Source: Bacteroidales bacterium
GTDB taxonomy: Bacteria; Bacteroidota; Bacteroidia; Bacteroidales; UBA4417
NCBI GenBank assembly: GCA_030654075.1
Contig: JAURYB010000107.1
Location: 1 to 53,560, forward strand
Reading direction: 5' to 3'
DNA length: 53,560 nucleotides
Shown: one piece after another, positions 34,459 through 42,402 of the stretch
Layout of the letters: every line of letters begins with the position of its first letter
Numbering within the stretch: position 1 is the first letter of the stretch
Program-made: the position numbers and the translations under genes
The notes under the pieces: model-generated
Seen by the model: the letters and a program-made list of their open reading frames with translations, nothing else
Told to the model about the DNA's origin: nothing
Databases searched by the model: none

Positions 34459-35226
34459 AGGGGTTGAGTTTTAGGGGTTGAGTTTTAGGGGTTGGGTTTT
34501 AGGGGTTGGGTTTTAGGGTTTAGGATTTAGGGTAGCTTTTTACAAAATTTTGTATTAATACGTTTAAGTAAAGGGGTTGGGTTTTAGGGTTTAGGATTTA
34601 GGGTAGCTTTTTACAAAATTTTACATTAAAACTTTTCCCTCAATGAGTTTGATAGTAATAATAATTCTTAATCTGGAAATGAGATTTTAATCTAATGAAA
34701 GAATAAACTACAATGCACCATCCCTAAATCCTAAATCCTAAATCCTAAATCCTCCAAAAATATGGAATACAAGAAAATAGAATCATTCAAAGATCTATTT
34801 GTTTGGCAGAAAGGAATTGAACTTGTAAATGATATCTATAAAGCAACTAAAAAATTCCCAAAAGACGAATTGTATTGCTTGACAAGTCAAATCAGAAGAG
34901 CAGCAATTTCGATTCCTGCTAACATAGCTGAAGGCTGGGGAAGAGGTACAACAAAGAACTATATACAGTTCCTGGAAATATCACGAGGATCACTATTTGA
35001 ACTTAACACACTGATTATCATTTCGCACAACCAGGAATACATCAGGAAGGAAACTTGTGATGAGATTGAAAACAAATTAAATGAAATTGGAAAAATGCTA
35101 AATGCAATGATTACAAAACTTGAAAGTAAAAACAAATAAAAATTAAGGAAAAAGGTTTAGTTATAGTGATTAGAACTTGTCTTAAGTTGGATTCCCTAAA
35201 ACCTAACCCCTAAACCCTAACCCCTT
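34459..35226 (+). mobile_element. TTTAGGG-type palindromic element with S23-type gene, inserted between sdhA and sdhB
   Basis: The left side has G-rich arms: 34459-34533 (GGGGTTGAGTTTTAGGGG units) and a second copy at 34572-34604, each followed by GTAGCTTTTTACAAAATTTT. The C-rich inverted arm (34722-34753, CCCTAAATCCTAAATCC) ends just before the gene. A further C-rich arm (35193-35224) follows the gene and ends 7 bp before the sdhB ATG. In order: inverted arms - arm - gene - arm. It begins on the base after the sdhA stop codon. A transcript of sdhAB would fold with the S23-type gene bracketed by complementary arms. Confidence 0.65.
34762..35139 (+). CDS. Four-helix-bundle protein (S23/23S rRNA intervening-sequence family)
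   Basis: The 125-residue protein is a textbook member: IESFKDLFVWQKGIELVNDIYKATKKFP, QIRRAAISIPANIAEGWGRGT and NYIQFLEISRGSLFELNT. Members assemble as pentameric bundles with a basic face and were first described as products of intervening sequences in 23S rRNA. Here the gene is not in rRNA but inside a repeat element between sdhA and sdhB, in the operon's direction. A role in the element's spread or RNA processing is inference. It differs in sequence from the family member at 14788-15168, so the two were acquired separately. Confidence 0.92.
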   Translation: MEYKKIESFKDLFVWQKGIELVNDIYKATKKFPKDELYCLTSQIRRAAISIPANIAEGWGRGTTKNYIQFLEISRGSLFELNTLIIISHNQEYIRKETCDEIENKLNEIGKMLNAMITKLESKNK

Positions 35227-35231
35227 CAATT

Positions 35232-36005
35232 ATGGACTTTACACTCAAAATATGGCGTCAGAAGAATGCCAAAGCCAAGGGCAAATTTGCCACGTATAAA
35301 ATAAACGGGATCAGCGACAGCAGTTCATTTCTGGAAATGCTTGATGTTGTTAATGAACAGCAGGTAATTAAAGGTGAAGATCCTATTGTATTTGATCATG
35401 ATTGCCGCGAAGGAATTTGCGGAGCATGCAGCCTGTACATCAACGGCCGTCCGCATGGACCCGATGACGCGGTTACAACCTGCCAGTTGCATATGCGCAA
35501 GTTTAAAGATGGCGACACCATTGTTATTGAACCATGGCGTTCGAAAGCGTTTCCTGTGATCCGTGATTTGATGGTCGACCGCCAGGCTTTCGATAAAATC
35601 ATTCAGGCAGGAGGATTCATCTCCGCCAATACCGGGGGAATTCCCGATGCCAATGCTATCCTGATTCCGAAAGAGGCAGCAGATTCATCCATGGACGCAG
35701 CAGCATGTATTGGCTGTGGCGCGTGTGTAGCGGCTTGTAAGAATGCTTCTGCCATGTTGTTTGTTGCGGCTAAAGTTTCGCATCTTGCCCTGTTACCACA
35801 AGGCAAAGCTGAAGCTACCCGCAGGGTACAGGCAATGGTGGCTAAAATGGATGAACTTGGCTTTGGCAATTGTACCAATACCGGCGCCTGCGAGGCCGAA
35901 TGTCCGAAAGAAATTTCCATTGATAATATTGCCCGGATGAACAGGGAATTTTTGGGAGCGAAAATAGGGGCGCAGAAAGACAAAGTTAGCGGAGGAGGAT
36001 CTTAA
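35232..36005 (+). CDS. sdhB: Succinate dehydrogenase/fumarate reductase iron-sulfur subunit
   Basis: The 257-residue subunit has an N-terminal plant-type ferredoxin domain with the [2Fe-2S] ligands in CREGICGAC and a later Cys in TTCQLHM. The C-terminal domain has the 4Fe-4S and 3Fe-4S motifs [15 protein letters not shown] and [15 protein letters not shown]. These clusters relay electrons between the flavin of SdhA and the heme of SdhC. Its promoter distance is normal if it is read as part of sdhCAB, but a 773-bp element now separates it from sdhA. A hairpin terminator follows 40 bp after the stop. Confidence 0.96.
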   Translation: MDFTLKIWRQKNAKAKGKFATYKINGISDSSSFLEMLDVVNEQQVIKGEDPIVFDHDCREGICGACSLYINGRPHGPDDAVTTCQLHMRKFKDGDTIVIEPWRSKAFPVIRDLMVDRQAFDKIIQAGGFISANTGGIPDANAILIPKEAADSSMDAAACIGCGACVAACKNASAMLFVAAKVSHLALLPQGKAEATRRVQAMVAKMDELGFGNCTNTGACEAECPKEISIDNIARMNREFLGAKIGAQKDKVSGGGS

Positions 36006-36045
36006 TGCGCGATTGAATTTTATAAAAGTCCAATTAATTGATATT

Positions 36046-36081
36046 AACCTGAAAGGCTGCAAAGCACTCTCAGGTTTTTTT
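36046..36081 (+). terminator. Intrinsic terminator of the sdh operon
   Basis: The stem AACCTGA/TCAGGTT (36046-36052 and 36070-36076) with a 17-nt loop is followed by a T run to 36081. Confidence 0.75.
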
Positions 36082-36165
36082 GTGGATCAACATTTAAGTC
36101 CAGAAAATGTAATGTGCTTTTTTCGCGTTTTGCTTTTTAAACTATTTTCTATTTCAGTAAAAGTT

Positions 36166-37179
36166 TTATTCCTTCAGATACCTCTTTATTGCTTTATCAA
36201 AATCTGATTCAATGTTTTGATTTTTATTGAATTCCAAATATTCGTTTAATGCTTTCTCATAAGCTTCTTTTTTCGGAATACGCCCTTTCCCTTTTAAAAC
36301 TGCAAATTTATTGAATGTTAAAAACCCGTCCACATTCATTGCCATATCATTCATAGTCAGCTGATTCTCATTTTCAATCACATTTTCGATGTAATCAAAA
36401 AAACCTGAAATGGTTCTCTCTAACTTTTTAATCTCTTTTTCGTTCAGGTAATTCTTCGCGATGGTAACATCCGATGGTAATATGCGGCCTTTAGGCGCAT
36501 TTCTCCAGGTTGATAACCCCATAAACGGCAAAGTTTTATCCGCATTATCAAAAATTATTTCAGCTGCTGTTTGCTTGGTAATAGCAAAATGAAATTTATT
36601 TTAAACCATGGCATAAAAATTTCGTGTGATTTCCGAATTTGGGTCATAATCAATGCTGCATTCAGCAAAAATATCAGTAATTTGTTGGTAAATCCGTCTT
36701 TCACTGGTGCGGATTGATCGTACTCTTTCCAGAAGTTCCCGGAAATAATCCTTTCCAAAAGCTTTATCGCCCTGTTTCAAGCGGGCATCATTCATGGAAA
36801 AACCTTTAATTATATACTCTTTCAGCACCTGTGTTGCCCAAATCCTAAACTGTGTGGCCCTACCCGAATTTACACGATAGCCAACCGATATAACAACATC
36901 CAGGTTATAATAATCAATCTCACGCGAAACTTTTCGCTTCCCTTCATCACGAACTACTCGAATTTTTCGAGTAGTTGCCAATTCTATCAATTCACCGCTT
37001 TCGAAAATCTCTTTTAAATGGTAGGTAATGGTGTTCTCTTTGACACCAAAAAGTTCCGCCATCATTTTCTGGGTAAGCCAAAGCGTTTCATTCTCAATAT
37101 ACACCTCAAGTTTTACATCACCATTGGGTGTGGTATAAAGGATAAAGTTTTGTTGTGGTTGAAATTCGGGATCGCTCAT
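36166..37179 (-). pseudogene. rhuM: RhuM family protein interrupted by one in-frame stop codon
   Basis: The N-terminal part (192 codons from ATG 37179) contains LEVYIENETLWLTQKMMAELFGVKENTITYHLKEIF and RVNSGRATQFRIWATQVLKEYIIKGF, the RhuM/Fic-linked DNA-binding start. After FYAMV a TAA (36603-36601) interrupts. Reading through it continues without frame change as NKFHFAITKQTAAEIIFDNADKTLPFMG and on to the normal C-terminus at 36166. A single C-to-T change from CAA (Gln) explains it. Full length would be 337 residues, the family norm. RhuM proteins are common in defence islands beside restriction systems; their function is unclear. The gene may be recently inactivated, or the stop may be a sequence error. 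Confidence 0.85.
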
Positions 37180-37717
37180 AGGTGTTAATTATTTTTAGTT
37201 TTGTTCATTCAGACATCAAATCACTATCGTTTTAGTGGTGTTAACGACACAAGGTTGTTGTAGCACTGACAGTATATTCCAAAATAGAATCAATTGAATT
37301 TTTGGTTAACCAGCCTTTACCAATTATGGCAAGGTGCGCAATTTTTGCACGAACTAATGAGGCTTGAATAATCCAATCTCCAATTTATAGCGTGAAGGAA
37401 GATTTACTTAAAATCATATTTGCATATTCTTGCATTTTTCTCTCGGACTATTCCATTTGGTATTTCGACCATCATCCTTAGCATTTCGAGATACACAAAA
37501 TGAAATTCCAGAATCATTCGCTGTTGCCAAAGTGAGTTTAATTGCTCAATTCAGCCTTAAAAAAAAGAGTAGTGTTTTAAGGCGCAGAGCACCGGAATCT
37601 AAAACCAATCATTTTTTCGGTTGAGTTTCTCAGCAGACCATAGATTAAGGATCTATGGTAAAGCAATATTGATAAAGTATATCAAAATGAAAGAGAAAAA
37701 GATATAACTGTTTTGTT
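37180..37717. other. 538-bp gap without a recognisable gene
   Basis: No convincing coding region was found on either strand. A 63-codon plus-strand frame at 37430-37624 has no start signal or family. Two small hairpins are visible: GCCTTAAAA/TTTTAAGGC (about 37552-37584) and CCATAGAT/ATCTATGG (about 37638-37658). The second is placed to terminate the minus-strand MNT/HEPN operon but lacks a T run. Confidence 0.5.
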
Positions 37718-38107
37718 CTAATTATTTATCATTTCCTCAATCGTTTCGATTAACCTTTGCACCGGTTCAAAATAGGGCAGAACCTTTTCCTGATCAAAGT
37801 CAAATAAATCATCATAATCTCCTTTTTGACGCCAAGTAAATAATTGCGAATAGATCTTACCTGATTCTTTTGGAATGATTTCGTTTTTAATAAAATTTTC
37901 AGAAAAAAGAGATTTGGTGCCGTTATGTGTTGTTGATTTTATATCTGAATACAATAACAATGCAGTTATAGCGTAATATGCCGAATAATAAAGCCTGTTT
38001 ATGGTTGAATTCCATTTCCCATGATCTGCTAATAACCTGGCATCGTCAAGCGTTTCCCAAGCGCGTGACAAACGATAATTGACCAAATCTTTTGTTGTAC
38101 CAATCAT
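37718..38107 (-). CDS. HEPN-domain protein, partner of the MNT nucleotidyltransferase
   Basis: The 129-residue all-helical protein has the HEPN (PF05168-like) pattern NSTINRLYYSAYYAITALLL, followed by HNGTKSLFSENFIKNEIIPKE and LFTWRQKGDYDD. The R-x(4-6)-H RNase motif of HepT-type toxins is not visible, so ribonuclease activity is doubtful. The gene overlaps the preceding nucleotidyltransferase gene by 4 bp (ATGA-type), which implies coupled translation and a complex. MNT/HEPN pairs act as toxin-antitoxin or nucleotide-transfer systems and are frequent in defence islands such as this one, beside a type III restriction system. Confidence 0.87.
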   Translation of the reverse strand: MIGTTKDLVNYRLSRAWETLDDARLLADHGKWNSTINRLYYSAYYAITALLLYSDIKSTTHNGTKSLFSENFIKNEIIPKESGKIYSQLFTWRQKGDYDDLFDFDQEKVLPYFEPVQRLIETIEEMINN

Positions 38108-38424
38108 TTTATCCTGATCCCTTCCTTTTGTATATTTTCAAAAATGGATGTCAAAGCATGATTAGTATTCCAGTCGGACTTTGAATAAATTAAAGGAGAG
38201 AAAACCTCGCCTGTTTCAAGTTCCAAATCATAGAATTCATTCATAATAGTTGTTTCCAGGTCGAATAAAACCTCACTGGTATTAAGAAGAAACAATAAAT
38301 CCCAATCAGAGATTCGTTTAGCATTTCCCCTGGCCCTTGATCCATAAAGATAGATTTCAGAATCAGGATACTTTGTGGCACCTAGTTCAACAATCTTCTG
38401 AATTATTATCTCTTTATCACTCAT
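38104..38424 (-). CDS. Minimal nucleotidyltransferase (MNT) domain protein
   Basis: The 106-residue protein has the pol-beta-superfamily signature GSRARGNAKRISDWDLLFLL (28-47). The GS dipeptide and the SDWD acidic motif bind nucleotide and magnesium. A third acidic position may be in the FYDLELETGEVFSP segment. In MNT/HEPN pairs this subunit can AMPylate its HEPN partner to silence it. The gene precedes and overlaps the HEPN gene by 4 bp. It is 85 bp beyond the stop of the type III restriction gene (res), on the same strand, so it could be read from that operon. Confidence 0.88.
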   Translation of the reverse strand: MSDKEIIIQKIVELGATKYPDSEIYLYGSRARGNAKRISDWDLLFLLNTSEVLFDLETTIMNEFYDLELETGEVFSPLIYSKSDWNTNHALTSIFENIQKEGIRIK

Positions 38425-38509
38425 ATGACAAAATTAAGGAATATTTAGGTTAACATCCAGATTATAATACTTTTTGGCTTAACAGAATTTGTAATTGTCG
38501 ATCAAAAGC

Positions 38510-41164
38510 TCAAATACTTAATTCACTTACTTCCGAAACTTTCCGATAAACCACATCATCGAAATTCTCGAAATGTGCTTTCCCGCATTCAATTTTTAAC
38601 TGTTCGCTTCCTCTTAATTCCTGTCCGGCTGATTTTGTTTCGGCAACAAAGTAAATTTTCTTTTCACCTTTAAAAACTACGGCCCAATCTGGTCGGTATT
38701 GCCCTATAGGAGTTTTGATCTCGAACCAATACGGTAGCTTAAAGTAAAATTCAATTTGCTCGCTACTTTCGCAATCTTTTGCAAACTGATTTTCTACACC
38801 GCTATCGAGCGGAATATAATTATCATAAATTGTTTTGGAACTGTCGGATACCGTATGGGTAAACTCATCTAAGTATATTTCAAAATCCGTATCATCAAAC
38901 AAAGCCATTTCATACACTTTATCCCCGATTTTCTCATATTTGATACCATCAATCATTAACTGATGCAGTTCCTGTTTGATCTTCGAAACGGCATTATCCA
39001 TAAACAACTGCGGGTTTAACAATAACTCTTTCAGTCGTTTCGAGTTTTTCAATATTTCTAAAATAGTACTTCGTGTAAGTTCAGTTTTGCTTTGGATATA
39101 AGCAAGCATATCAGGTATGTCGAAACGGATTCCGAAATCGTCATTGGCACTATCACTCAGCAATTGTCCCTCAACGCCTTCATCCGTTATAAGTACTCTT
39201 TTCTTGGTCGATCTGATGCTTGGTTTTTTCGTTTCATCCATTTTACTTACTGCATTGGCAGCAAGTATAATAAGCTTATCAGTATTGTAGTTTACACTGT
39301 ATCTGGTTTGAAACCGTATCTTTTCCCATATCTGTAAAAACTTAGGATCGGCTTCAAATCCTTTGCGGTAGTTGACTTTCTTTTTGTCATTCTTATTTTT
39401 TGTGCGTCCCGAAAAGTCAACACCGCAATCTTCCTGTATTTCTTTCTGCAACGCCCGTGCAAAATCTTCGTAACGCTCATTTGCTATTACAGTTAGCTTG
39501 TTGATGTTTCGGTCAAAAATCCGATCTCCATTTTGGTTTACTGATAAGCGCAAGCCCCGGCCAATTTCCTGTCGTTTTTTAATGGTCGATTTGGTTTCGT
39601 TCAGCGTACATATTTGAAACACATTCGGATTGTCCCATCCTTCACGCAAAGCCGAATGGCTGAATATAAAACGGAGCGGAACCTTCTCATCAAGCAGTTT
39701 TTCTTTGTCCTGCATTATAAGTTTATAGGTATCGTCGTCCAACTGGGTTTCGCCGCCGGTATCTTTTAACCGGCCTTTACTGTCCTGCGAGAAATAGCCG
39801 TTATGAACATCGTTAACTGCATGAGCATTTAAACTGTTGTAAACCGGTTTTAAAATCTCCTTCTGGTAGATTTCTTCAAACCATTGAGCAAACTTTCCTT
39901 TAACCGGGTTTCCATCTGCATCATATTCGCGGTAGTTCTTAACTTTATCAATGAAGAACAGGGAAAGAACCTTTATTCCTTTGCCCGTATAGTACTTTTC
40001 TTTTTTCAGATGCTCTTCAATAGTTTTACCAATCATAAAACGCATTACATCGTCGTTCATTCCTCCTTGCGTTTCACCTTTGGCAAGCACTATGCCGTTG
40101 CTCAATTCAATCTGATCGTTGCCAAAATCTATTTCATAAATTTTTAGCCCTTCGTATTTCTCATTTCGGTTCGAAAGCAGAAACAAATCCAGGTTTTTCC
40201 CGCTTGCAATAACTGATTTCCTTGTTATTCCGCCTGCTGTAACTGCATCAATTTTTATCTTCGCTTTAATTGAATTACCGGTACGCGTAATATTTTCCAG
40301 TTGAAGGAAAGCGCTGTTAAAATCATTTTCGCTAACAACGGAATCAACCTCTATTTGTTTTACCAATCCAAGGTCATAAGCCTTTACAGGATTTAATGAA
40401 TATACAAGATTATAAAGATTGGTGTGTGTTGCCGAATAACGTAATGTACAAAGCGGATTCAGATTACCAACAGCTCTTTTCCTGATTTCTGTTTCCATAT
40501 TCTGAGGTTCGTCCACAATCACAATAGGGTTGCAACTTTGGATAAACTCAATGGGCTTTTTGCCGGTAAGTTTGTCGTTAGGCTTGTTTATTATATTTTC
40601 GTCCTTGGCGAATGAATCAATATTAATAACAAGGACTTGTATTGTATTTGCCGATGCAAATCCGCGCAGACCAGATACTTTCCTGCTATCATAAACGTTC
40701 GGTGAAAATGGAACTTTATCATACAGGTTCTGAAAATGTTCATGCGTAATTTCGAGGTTTTTCATTACTCCCTCCCGGATAGCCACCGAGGGAACAACAA
40801 TCACAAATTTCTTAAATCCATATAATTTATTCAGCTCGTAAATGGTACGCAGGTAAACATAGGTTTTTCCTGTGCCTGTTTCCATTTCAATCGAAAAATT
40901 CCAGCCGTTGCTTTCTATTTCAGCATTTGTTGAAACCTTCAAGCCGTTATTACTTTGAACCTTCTGGATATTTCCGAATAATTGCTCAAGTTCTGAAAAA
41001 TGCAATTTATTGCCAAAGCCATTTTCGGTAAGCAGTGCGCCTGGCTGAGTAATGGAAAATTCAAAATCGTTACCGCTTAAAGGTTGCCCTTCAAAAATAT
41101 CGGTGATGGCTTTTACTGCCTCTAATTGGAATTCCTGTTTGGAATCGAAGTGTAGTTTCATCAA
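38510..41164 (-). CDS. res: Type III restriction endonuclease, Res subunit
   Basis: The 884-residue motor-nuclease has a superfamily 2 helicase core with Walker A METGTGKT (94-101), DEAD-like DEPQ (218-221) and the late motifs SHSALREGWDNPNVFQ and QEIGRGLRLSV. The C-terminal nuclease domain has the PD-(D/E)XK residues in YRPDWAVVF and YFVAETK. Together with Mod it cleaves DNA at pairs of inversely oriented asymmetric sites. It is encoded in the same direction as mod (43008-45029), but DUF6978 and DUF1828 genes and a GxxExxY element lie between the two. All key motifs are intact. Confidence 0.95.
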   Translation of the reverse strand: MMKLHFDSKQEFQLEAVKAITDIFEGQPLSGNDFEFSITQPGALLTENGFGNKLHFSELEQLFGNIQKVQSNNGLKVSTNAEIESNGWNFSIEMETGTGKTYVYLRTIYELNKLYGFKKFVIVVPSVAIREGVMKNLEITHEHFQNLYDKVPFSPNVYDSRKVSGLRGFASANTIQVLVINIDSFAKDENIINKPNDKLTGKKPIEFIQSCNPIVIVDEPQNMETEIRKRAVGNLNPLCTLRYSATHTNLYNLVYSLNPVKAYDLGLVKQIEVDSVVSENDFNSAFLQLENITRTGNSIKAKIKIDAVTAGGITRKSVIASGKNLDLFLLSNRNEKYEGLKIYEIDFGNDQIELSNGIVLAKGETQGGMNDDVMRFMIGKTIEEHLKKEKYYTGKGIKVLSLFFIDKVKNYREYDADGNPVKGKFAQWFEEIYQKEILKPVYNSLNAHAVNDVHNGYFSQDSKGRLKDTGGETQLDDDTYKLIMQDKEKLLDEKVPLRFIFSHSALREGWDNPNVFQICTLNETKSTIKKRQEIGRGLRLSVNQNGDRIFDRNINKLTVIANERYEDFARALQKEIQEDCGVDFSGRTKNKNDKKKVNYRKGFEADPKFLQIWEKIRFQTRYSVNYNTDKLIILAANAVSKMDETKKPSIRSTKKRVLITDEGVEGQLLSDSANDDFGIRFDIPDMLAYIQSKTELTRSTILEILKNSKRLKELLLNPQLFMDNAVSKIKQELHQLMIDGIKYEKIGDKVYEMALFDDTDFEIYLDEFTHTVSDSSKTIYDNYIPLDSGVENQFAKDCESSEQIEFYFKLPYWFEIKTPIGQYRPDWAVVFKGEKKIYFVAETKSAGQELRGSEQLKIECGKAHFENFDDVVYRKVSEVSELSI

Positions 41165-41167
41165 GTG

Positions 41168-41917
41168 TTATGCTGCAAGTTCCCTTAGTAACTCCATTCT
41201 CTTCTTCCACGAAAAATCATAGATACCATATTCGTCAATTGCCTGTAATATTTCAGGGGCAATTTCCTTTTCCAGATCATTGAGTATGACTATGCCTTTG
41301 TTATTGCGGGCTTGCTTGGTATCTTCAAAAGCAAAAAGCTGGGCAATTATATTCTGTTTCCTTGGGCTTGCAACAGCTTTTATTATTCTTTCGGGTGCTT
41401 GCCCCGAAGCGGGAATAAGAAAATCGAACTTATGCTGAAACGAACTTTTGCCCTGTAATATGATATTAGGCGAAAACCGAATATTATTTTGTTGCAGGAA
41501 ATTTGTCACATCTTCTAAAAAGAAACTTTCAACTTTTGGAGATGCTACAATAAATAAATCGTCAACGGACAGCATTGCCTGAATAAAATTATGCTTGCGC
41601 ATCGGGAAAGTGGCAGGAGTTGCCATAATTGTCAATTCCGAACCTTTTAGCATTACGCCAAACCCATTTAAAATAGTTTGCAGCTCTTTCTGCCTGGCTG
41701 GGGTTGATATATCGACTCCCGCCATTTCCAGGTTGTTTATTGTATCCCCATCATCAGTCATTAAAATACGATCCCTGTCATCGCGTTTTAAATAAAACTG
41801 AATCTGATCATTAATATGATTTACAAAGGGTGTGGTTACTTCATAGTATCCATTTATTTCTTTATAGTTGATTTTCTGTTTCAACCATTCAGTATATGAG
41901 TGGATCAGATCTTTCAT
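41168..41917 (-). CDS. DUF1828/DUF1829-type protein within the type III restriction operon
   Basis: The 249-residue protein has an N-terminal DUF1828-like region (about 1-95: KQKINYKEINGYYEVTTPFVNHINDQIQFYL..DDGDTINNLEMAGVDI). The C-terminal DUF1829-like region is at about 130-245 (FIVASPKVESFFLEDVTNFLQ, HKFDFLIPASGQAPERIIKAV). The gene starts within the DUF6978 gene (4-bp overlap) and ends 3 bp before res, so it is tightly coupled to both. Biochemical function is unknown. The position between mod and res suggests a role in control, specificity or a linked anti-phage function, which is inference. Confidence 0.82.
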   Translation of the reverse strand: MKDLIHSYTEWLKQKINYKEINGYYEVTTPFVNHINDQIQFYLKRDDRDRILMTDDGDTINNLEMAGVDISTPARQKELQTILNGFGVMLKGSELTIMATPATFPMRKHNFIQAMLSVDDLFIVASPKVESFFLEDVTNFLQQNNIRFSPNIILQGKSSFQHKFDFLIPASGQAPERIIKAVASPRKQNIIAQLFAFEDTKQARNNKGIVILNDLEKEIAPEILQAIDEYGIYDFSWKKRMELLRELAA

Positions 41918-42399
41918 AGTAGTATCATTTTAATGATATTCGGCGACTTTTTCACATTACAGTAGCTGAAAAACAGCTCCATCATTTCATACATATCAGT
42001 ATCACCAATTCCGAGAACATCAGTTGCTGGTATGGCCCATTTTTCCGCATATCCTTCCACATAAATATGTAAATGCGGAGTTGGGATTTCCATTCCATTA
42101 TAAGGTTCCAGAAATGGAAGTGGAACTACTTCTGCTTCAGGATTTACATGCGTTGGCCCATCCAGATCGAGCCTGCGTAAAATAAATGCTTTACGTACCC
42201 TGTTCTGATAAGTGATTTTGGTAATACGTATAGAACCTCTGTAAATATCAAAAAGAAAATTCTCCCGCTTATCGGAAGAAGTAAAACCAATAGTTAATTT
42301 CTTTCCGGAAATAGGGAATTGATATTCTTTCTCTTCTTCCAGGAACTTTTCCATTCCGAAGAAAAAATCAGCATCTTCCTGAGTAATAAAATGGGCCAT
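41914..42399 (-). CDS. DUF6978-like protein within the type III restriction operon
   Basis: The 161-residue protein starts MAHFITQEDADFFFGMEKFLEEEKEYQFPISGKKLTI. It has a beta-rich middle with FDIYRGSIRITKITYQNRVRKAFILRRLDLDGPTH, and ends with HLHIYVEGYAEKWAIPA. This matches proteins annotated DUF6978, often paired with DUF1828. The ATG lies 3 bp after a duplicated copy of the mod stop codon (42405-42403). This shows that in the ancestral operon it followed mod directly. It overlaps the DUF1828 gene by 4 bp. No catalytic motif is evident. Confidence 0.8.
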   Translation of the reverse strand: MAHFITQEDADFFFGMEKFLEEEKEYQFPISGKKLTIGFTSSDKRENFLFDIYRGSIRITKITYQNRVRKAFILRRLDLDGPTHVNPEAEVVPLPFLEPYNGMEIPTPHLHIYVEGYAEKWAIPATDVLGIGDTDMYEMMELFFSYCNVKKSPNIIKMILL

Positions 42400-42402
42400 A
42401 AT

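Noticed and set aside
34459..34604. Telomere-like TTTAGGG ends of a linear replicon
   Set aside because: The repeats are internal, occur on both strands at several loci, and flank ordinary operon genes.
34762..35139. Diversity-generating retroelement, suggested by the Avd-like four-helix protein
   Set aside because: No reverse transcriptase and no template/variable repeat pair are present near either S23-type gene.
37430..37624. Plus-strand 64-codon frame between RhuM and HEPN genes
   Set aside because: Low-complexity, no start signal, no homology recognised; reported only as part of a gene-free gap.
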